Shown piece after piece: positions 57,631-64,000 of a stretch of 64,000 nt of DNA. The translations under genes were made by a program, and so were the position numbers. The notes beneath the pieces were generated by a model. That model searched no databases and was not told the DNA's origin. It worked only from the letters and a program-made list of their open reading frames with translations. The stretch covers positions 40,580,817-40,644,816 of the forward strand of contig CM060082.1 of the NCBI GenBank assembly GCA_030533445.1, written 5' to 3'. This DNA comes from Cyprinodon diabolis. Lineage: Eukaryota; Chordata; Actinopteri; Cyprinodontiformes; Cyprinodontidae. Each line of letters starts with the position of its first letter. Position 1 is the first letter of the stretch.

Positions 57631-57760
57631 AGATTAGATTAGATTAGATTAGATTAGATTAGATTAGATTAGATTAGATTAGATTAGATTAGATGAGCTT
57701 TATTGATCTCACAGCGGAGAAATTCACTGGTCACATATTGGCATAGTAATTAAAGAAGGT
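57631..57760 (-). mobile_element. LINE 3' tail with (GATTA)12 microsatellite
   Basis: Twelve AGATT units at 57631-57690, then GATGAGCTTTATTGATCTCA and CAGCGGAGAAATTCACTGG. On the minus strand this is a LINE end (AATAAAGC) followed by its pentanucleotide tail. Sister tails are at 18236 and 60505. Confidence 0.8.
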
Positions 57761-58288
57761 GCAAACAAGGAGGAAAAGGTGCATTAGGAATAAAAAAAAT
57801 AATAAACATAAAATAAAAATAAATAAAAAGAATAAAAATAAGAAATAATAAAAAAAAGAATCCAGGTAAAATTCAAAAAACGCTTATTTTAGAAATAAAG
57901 ACAGCCATACGGACAGGAAAATCTATAGTAGTAAAACTTTTTATAACATCAGTGATACTGTTATAAAATTAAACGCTCTTTTATCACTGGGTAATATTTA
58001 TAAATAATGTCTTATTTTACCAATTATTGTAGTATCAAAGGCAATCGTAGAAAATAAATATGTTGTAATACTATGAAATATCGGTGAGGGTTACTATTGT
58101 ACAAGCTACACAAGATATATGATTGTACTATAAGATTCCACAGCTCCAAGATAGTGAATTTTTTGGACAACAAAGCTGTAGTGGGATGGATCACATCAAT
58201 GATGAGTCCAAATAAGGGGAGAGGAGGTTGAACATCTGGTGCAGTGGTGTAGAGACAATAACTGTGAAAAGGATTAGTGGTGCGTTCA
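57761..58288. other. No recognisable feature
   Basis: A-rich stretch (57780-57860), then AT-rich DNA without an identified repeat. Confidence 0.4.
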
Positions 58289-58620
58289 CACCAAACATGA
58301 ACTCTGCAAAAAATTTGCCAGTTTTGCATACGTTTGCTCACCTAATTTTTGCTAGAAATTGCCTGGCCAGCGAAAGCAATCCACACAGCGTGAGTTTGTA
58401 TCGGGGATGAAAGGATCCACCCCATCATTCAATCTACTGGTTGTCGGTGTCACCTCACCATGGTGGACAGGGATTTTACGGAGCGCTTTGTGGTGCTGTA
58501 TTAACTTTGGCAGGCCGAGCAAAGCCAGCGGTATCCCTGGATCCAGCAGATCCAAAAGAGATGCATACACTTCAGATAGACAATGCGGTCAGCCATGCTT
58601 CCCTTTGGAGCTAAAGCTGC
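58285..58620 (+). mobile_element. Possible Harbinger-type element 5' part
   Basis: Starts near GTGGTGCGTTCACACCAAAC, a sequence common at the ends of fish PIF/Harbinger elements. A frame from ATG 58460 reads MVDRDFTERFVVLY, a TAA stop, then LWQAEQSQRYPWIQQIQKR. This is like the start of a Harbinger transposase, but the stop and a second stop after ~40 codons end it. The right end and target duplication were not found. Overlapping frames on both strands (58352-58655) are not genes. Confidence 0.35.
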
Positions 58621-59362
58621 ACAGCAGGGGAATTGGTGGAAGAGGGCAACGGTAGATCAGAGAAGCCCGCCAGGGAGACAGAACACCTGAGAACCAGCAA
58701 GGATACACCTAAAACATGCAGTGGTGCTTAAAGAACAGGATTGAGAATCAGTGAGAAACAGATAATACTTATTTAATCCTCTGTCTACAATATTTTCTCA
58801 ATCTTCCATTTTGAATAAAAAAAGCTTCTCTCTATTATAAATTTACCAAAAAGAGGCCATTCCACAGTTCTGCACTGGGTCTGGTACACAGCGGGTACCT
58901 ATATAGAACATACATCTACGGGTAGAAAAAAAAATAAAACCTTTATTATTTACTGGGTGTGGGGACAGGTATAAATGAACAAATTGCAGGCAGGTATCAT
59001 AGAGTTACAGCATGAATGAAACCTATTTACATTTTCTTATTTATTAACTCTACACTCTACAAAGAAATTGATTAAAGAATATACAGATAACAGTGATGGA
59101 AACCTTCTTACTGGGTGTATACTGTGTGATAACGGGTCGGGTCGAACTTTATTATTTATAGGTCTTTGCTGTTTTACATGGGGATAATTGCGGGTAATGT
59201 TTCGGGTCTTGGTTCTGAACTCTATGGGTGCGGGTGGATCGTTTTGGAAAAATCAGACCTGTGCAGGAATCTGGGCCATGGACCTCTCTAGAATTGCAAG
59301 CTTTGCCTCTCAGCACTCCAGAGCCGTCTTTTTATTAGTGAAAATTTGCAAATTATTCACGC
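58621..59362. other. No recognisable feature
   Basis: AT-rich DNA. No exon recognised. Confidence 0.4.
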
Positions 59363-59367
59363 CAGCT

Positions 59368-59850
59368 TGTCATGGTTTTGGTTCTGTTGTGCTTTACTTT
59401 GCTCCATGTTTCCTAGTTGTATTGGTTTAATTCCTGTTTTGTTGTAGTTTCTAGATTTATGTGAGTTCTCAGGTTTTTCTGTTGTCCTCTGTTGCCCTCT
59501 TGTCTATGTTCCTTTCCCCTTGGCTCCCTCGTTGTCTCCTCTCACACCTGCTCCTCATCTGCTCGTTAGCCCTGCCTTTGTCTCAGTCAGCTTTATAGTC
59601 TCTCCCTCTGCTGTCACTCCTTGTTGGTTCCTTGTTGTCTCAACGCTGTTTTTTTCCTACCTCGTCTCTCCCTGGCTCCTCGTGATTATTTTCCCCTGAT
59701 GTCTCCATGGTTCTGGTTTGTGTTACATATTAAGTTGAATTTTGGATTCCTGCCTCTATTATTCTGTCTCCTCTGATTAAATCTACAATAACTCACTTCT
59801 GCCTCCCTGCCTCTGCATTTGGGTCCATAAACACCAACCAAAACGTGACA
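59368..59850 (+). mobile_element. Solo LTR, family I, complete
   Basis: Begins TGTCATGGTTTTGGTTCTG and ends CCAACCAAAACGTGACA. The ends are partly inverted (TGTCAYG...). Exact 5-bp duplications CAGCT flank it (59363-59367, 59851-59855). It is 483 bp long. An ATTAAA poly-A-type signal lies near 59777. Relatives are at 28790-30039 (complete, minus) and 3459-3869 (truncated). No internal retroelement region. Confidence 0.92.
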
Positions 59851-59855
59851 CAGCT

Positions 59856-60504
59856 ACAAAATTAGCATTTGGTTTGAAAGGACCTTAAGTAGGTGGTGGT
59901 GGATTTCAAAGGGGACAAGGATCCTCTTCCTCATCCTGTCTACCTTGGAGAAACAGCTGTAGAAGTGATCTCATGCTAGAGACCACCTCTACAACAACAT
60001 TACAATAATACATGTCCTTCATAGCTTCCAGCCACAGGCTACATTAGTAAACTACAGGTAGCCAAGCTATTGTGCTGCTTACCCTGAGAGACACCAGAAC
60101 TTTGTTATTCAAATGAAAAGTTTGAATATTTTAAACAAAGCCTTTAAGACATTGATTGCAGGTATTTATATATATCAGGCCCAAACCTTCTCCATTATAT
60201 ATGTCAATGACATATTTACTAAATAATAACTAAGGTCATAATGAGAAATGATCTAAAATGTTGCTTTCTCTGTCTTATTCAGGTCGATCCTGACAGCAGT
60301 CATTGTCCTGTCTATCGCTTGAAGACTATAATGGAGATTTGCTAACTTAAGACATCTAGAAACCATGATGCTATGACCAAGGGTGTCCAACCAATTTAGG
60401 TTGTCACAACTATGTGGGGGCTCAATACCTCTTTATTTGGGGGCAGGCTGGATTGGAAAGCATTTTATATTTAAGCCTTAATAGATAGATTATGTATATA
60501 AACA
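59856..60504. other. No recognisable feature
   Basis: No exon or repeat family recognised. Confidence 0.4.
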
Positions 60505-60560
60505 AATATTGATTGATGGACTTTATTGATCTCACAGTGGAGAAATGTACTCGTTACATC
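60505..60560 (-). mobile_element. LINE tail fragment ('TTTATTGATCTCA' family)
   Basis: GATTGATGGACTTTATTGAT followed by CTCACAGTGGAGAAATGTACTC. Same family as 57631 and 18236. Confidence 0.65.
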
Positions 60561-60799
60561 AGCTTGAATATTCAATAAATATAAATAGACTCAGATGAAT
60601 ATAAATATATATTTATATTCATCTGAGTTCTGTTTATATAAATGACTTGAAACATAATTTTGCCAAAAATAAAATCTCATTACATGTTTATTAATCATAA
60701 ATATGAGTAAAAATAATTAGAAATACATTATAAGACCATTTTAGAAAATATGGTTCAATAGAAAAACATAAAAAGGATTCCAGTCATTTTTTCCCCTCA

Positions 60800-62020
60800 A
60801 AGATAACCTTAGGGCAGGTTTACCTGGAGCTCAGGGGATAAAGGTGGGATTAAACTAGAGACCAGCATTAGGGGATGCTTTGCTGATAGTTGTCTGTTTC
60901 TTCAAACATGTTACTTCTGGGTGGGGGTGGGTGGTTCTATCATCTCTTAAGCTCGGGTCCTCTACCAGAGGCCTGTTAGCTTAAGGGTTCTCTGCAGTAT
61001 CTTTGCTGTCCCTATATCTGCACATTTCTGGACTGACATCTATGAAGTTTCTATTGGAGCCACTTTTCCAGTGGGTGCTGTGGTAACCATGGGCACTACT
61101 GTTGCCTTCACCTTCCTGGCTCTCTCTACAGTAGTTCTACCCCAAGGCCTTGGTATTTTTCTAATTTTCGGGTACTTTTTCTGATCTTTCCATCATTTGC
61201 AATGCCACATCAAACACTATGGCTGTCCTTTGCTGCTTATCAATGCTCACTATGTTCGGTTGGTTGGCCTCAACCAATCTGTCTCTTTGTATCTGGAAAC
61301 CCCACAGGATCTCAGCTCTGTCATTCTCAACCCCCTTGGGACGTGGCTCCCATTTTGACCTGGCGTTCTCCAGTTTGTATTCTGCAAAAATGCTTATGTA
61401 CACTATACCAGCCACCTGGTTATGACATTGCAAGTATTCCTTTTAAGTCAGTATCTTAAACCCTACTGGGAGATGAAGATCTTTGCATATGCTGCACCTG
61501 GGATCTTGCCTGGTATGGTAGATCTGGGTGTCTGGTGCTCAATACCTGCTCCTGTACTGCTATGATCAGTGTGTCTATGCTGTCCTTCAGCCTGGCCTTC
61601 AATAGCCATTGGTAGGATTTCATCAGCTATCTGTCAGTGGTACATCCCATGCAGGGTTCTTCCTTCCATGGTGGTTTATCCAATGACTTCATTTCCAGCT
61701 TCCACTGTCTGAGACATTCACTGCTTCATCCCTTAGGGCCATGTTCCTGACTTATTCTTGAAGCGTGGATGTTTCATCTTCAGTGGTGGCTCTGATGCTC
61801 ACAAGGCATCTACATCCATCTTTCCGTTTAGTGTATAGTCTGTCAATACTGGATTTGGGTGTTTTCACACCAATGGCCTGAATTTCCTCCTTAGGTCAAA
61901 GTATCATCTCAGCAGGGTATCTGATTACTGGCAAGGCATAGTTGTCGATTATTTGGACCTTTTTCTTCCCATTGAGTAGACTTCTCAAAACTAATTCTAC
62001 TGTCCTGCAGTAAATAGGTC
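60800..62020 (-). mobile_element. LINE relic of the type with a C-terminal restriction-like endonuclease
   Basis: Minus-strand relic in several frames. From 62000 down: NYALPVIRYPA, then SSIDRLYTKRKDG, FKNKSGTWP, LHGMYH and later HNQVAGIVYISIFAEYKLEN (open frame 61433-61161). That frame continues with RAEILWGFQIQRDRLVEANQ and IVSIDKQQRTAIVFDVA. The 'QTDK...ANQPDIVVVDK.Q.TAVVIDVA' segment in intact relatives carries the PD-(D/E)xK-like core of the restriction-like nuclease. Here the P-D is changed to P-N (QPNIVSID). The upstream CCHC-like zinc finger is not intact. The plus-strand frames at 61202-61459 are antisense shadows. It is a dead copy. Confidence 0.8.
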
Positions 62021-63173
62021 ATGTGTTAGTTACACAAATGTAGTCAATGGTTGAATTTTTTGAGACAAGTGATTTTTTAGATTTGCTACCACTAGAACCT
62101 ATATAGTTGCACACTTTTTTTGGGGGGGGGGAAACAGTATAAGCACAGCCCACCTCACAGTTGGAAAAAAATGCATTATTTCATGACATACTGTGTGAGA
62201 CACATGCAAATGTACACCCTTCATATGTATTGGATTTTCTAATGGAGGGCTTCATCTGTTCACAACATTTGAGTATTTTTTTTTTTAGTAATTATTTTCT
62301 GGAAGCCTGTGTTCCCAATTTGACAAGTGTCATTCATCTGCGTGTACCTAATGACTGGGGACCGTTCAGATTTATCAAAACAGGATATAAGTCATTTCCC
62401 ACTCTAGATAGAGTACTTGCTGTTAACCTCAGGAAAGGAGAATGGATAGGAGCAAGAAACAGGAGCTATGAGTTATAATTCGAGGTATTCAGATTCGGAA
62501 CCCAAAACTTATCAAGGTGTGAACATCAGCAGGTCTCATAGATGACACTAAAGGATGCCGAACTCCTTGAGGCAGGCATTGCCTTTATGCCCTGCAATGC
62601 AAAGGATTTTGGGCAGTCGTATAGCTCCAAGCAGTGGCTAGAGACATCAGGAGGTCCAAAAGCTAACTATATTGGTGATTGGAAGCATACTGTCTCCCGG
62701 TCCTTGCTCCTTCTGTACTGCATATGCTACAAGGATAGCACTTATTATGGCGACTGCAGATGCACTTCCAGTATGCCCCTAGCCTCTTTTTCAGACTGGA
62801 AAACTGTTCATTGTTTGCTCCACTTCTCACCTTTATACTGTGGAGATACAACCATGCACTGGGACCTCTCTGAATGGTTTTCCATGGAGCCCAGGGAATT
62901 TCAGACTTTAGACTGCTCAAAGCTAATTAGACACTGAACCTACTTCCAGATTTCTCTGAAAAGACTGTCTGCAGAATTCTCTCTTTAAGTTTACAGGACT
63001 AATTCAGAGACAAAAAAGTCAGAGAGACTGATGAACCATAAAGCATTTGAAAGGACACAACTAGCGTTACAGCTAGGCTATCAAGTCACTGGCCTCGCCG
63101 AGCTGGAAATGCATCATCATCCTGAAAAGGGAGACCAACAGCAGCTATAGGTCTGGCAAAATATAGGGAAAGT
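62021..63173. other. No recognisable feature; two isolated open frames
   Basis: Plus-strand frames of 105 codons (62161-62478) and 131 codons (62542-62937) stand apart from the repeats. Neither has a domain, repeat or signal peptide that I recognise. Codon use is not distinctive, and the 131-codon frame is opposed by an 85-codon minus frame. They are probably chance. Confidence 0.35.
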
Positions 63174-63547
63174 TGTTACCTTCCCAGCTCTATGGCTCCT
63201 CTCCGTGGTTCGGAACCGCTGGTTAATAACGCTAAGACTGTTCCGAACTTAGCTTGGCTCGTTGCGGCCGGTAACTAGCCGTCCGGGCTTATTGCACGCA
63301 CACACAGAGGAGCAGAGGCGGAGTAGTAGAATCCACGGACCGGCTTTATTCAGCACTATTCCTCATTACAAACAGCAGTGATTTTATGGCTGTGGAGCCG
63401 AACTTATTCTCACAAACTGCCTTACTTCTAACAGCTGCAGAACCTGGATTATTTCCCACACGCAGAGAAAACCAAAACATACATGTACGTGCTGGCCGCC
63501 CCCCCCCGAGGCCACCTCCTTAAAGGGGAATGCTCAGGCCGGTAACA
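63174..63547 (-). mobile_element. Solo LTR, family IV, minus strand
   Basis: Plus-strand ends TGTTACCTTCCCAGC and GGCCGGTAACA (inverted TGTTACC), flanked by AAGT (63170-63173, 63548-63551). This may be 5 bp, AAAGT, if the terminal A is shared. On the minus strand GCTGAATAAAGCC (near 63345) is a poly-A-type signal. The 374-bp element is GC-richer than its flanks. No internal region. Confidence 0.82.
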
Positions 63548-64000
63548 AAGTGTTTCAGGCTAAAAACAATGTTTTTTGTCCTTATTGATAATTTCATATA
63601 TGCTACTAGGTTCTGAAGGTCAACCGGTGAAGGTAATGATTACCACAGGTTAACTACTTTCTAGCTAGGGTTTCTACCCATTGTTGTTTTCCCTGAGTAA
63701 AAATCAGAGATGGTTATGGCTCTATTTTGTAAATGGACTTTTATTTTTAATTGGGCAAATCATTTTTTTAACCAAATGATCTTTTATTTACCCCTTGCAT
63801 TTTCTCTTTCAATTCGTTTCAAAACATTCAAATTGCTCTAAATTAGTTTAAAAGGAAATTCTAACCTCACCCTAAACTTTTAAAGGTAAACTTTTGTTCT
63901 CAATCATAAAATCCATACTGCAATGCATTATCATCTTATAATTTTTGCTTACGTGGGCATTATAACTACTTGGTAAGTTTTTCACTGAATTATGCTTGAC
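63548..64000. other. No recognisable feature
   Basis: AT-rich DNA at the end of the window. Confidence 0.45.

Overview
This window reads as intergenic or intronic DNA from a teleost fish. The evidence is the set of dispersed repeats: Tc1-type transposons with CACTCACCGG ends, L2/CR1-type LINE 3' ends (TTTATTTATATAGCGCC tails), the 'GGTACACCCTGGACAGGTCGCCAG' repeat, solo LTRs, and several short DNA transposons. I find no intact host protein-coding gene, no convincing tRNA or rRNA gene, and no CRISPR. Nearly all long open frames are transposon relics or products of tandem repeats. A species cannot be named from the sequence alone.

Layout. 0-5 kb: two copies, on opposite strands, of one LINE 3' region, an L2-type tail, a truncated solo LTR and a Penelope-like tail. 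6-7.3 kb: a complete Tc1/mariner element whose transposase has two stop codons. 10.1-10.9 kb: a Harbinger-like non-autonomous element with a Myb/SANT-like frame. 11.9-13.6 kb: an L2-type relic, then a TTAA-flanked element with two exon-like segments encoding an RGG-rich peptide. 16.7-17.5 kb: a solo LTR. 18-21 kb: LINE tails. 22.2-23.2 kb: a 1-kb compound (ATCC/GTCC)n array. 24.5-25.0 kb: an element with 9-bp target duplications carrying the start of a RecQ-like helicase. 27.4-30.0 kb: nested repeats, including a deleted Tc1 copy inside a solo LTR. 32.4-33.1 kb: two inverted 291-bp MITEs. 34.0-35.9 kb: a three-level nest (LINE, then a helicase-bearing element, then a 291-bp MITE). 37.5-40.9 kb: two copies of an unclassified retroelement-like repeat, one split by a solo LTR. 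43.1 and 50.3 kb: two more helicase-bearing elements. 45-47.5 kb: L2-type LINE, Penelope-like tail, and a 21-bp minisatellite. 54.7-57.8 kb: further LINE relics and a (GATTA)n tail. 59.4 kb: solo LTR. 60.8-62.0 kb: LINE of the type with a C-terminal restriction-like endonuclease. 63.2-63.5 kb: solo LTR.

Most interesting result. Four elements (24498-25039, 43059-43582, 50273-50802, 34477-35324) have TARCCT...AGRYTA ends, exact 9-bp target-site duplications and a core of about 525-555 bp. Each begins a small frame (MAA...) that runs into a RecQ-helicase-like motif 0 (LKEEQ); the first three reach motif I (LPTG, complete as LPTGFGKS in only one). Two diverged subfamilies carry the same helicase start in the same place. 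This suggests that their autonomous parent encodes a RecQ-like helicase, rather than that one copy captured a host gene by chance.
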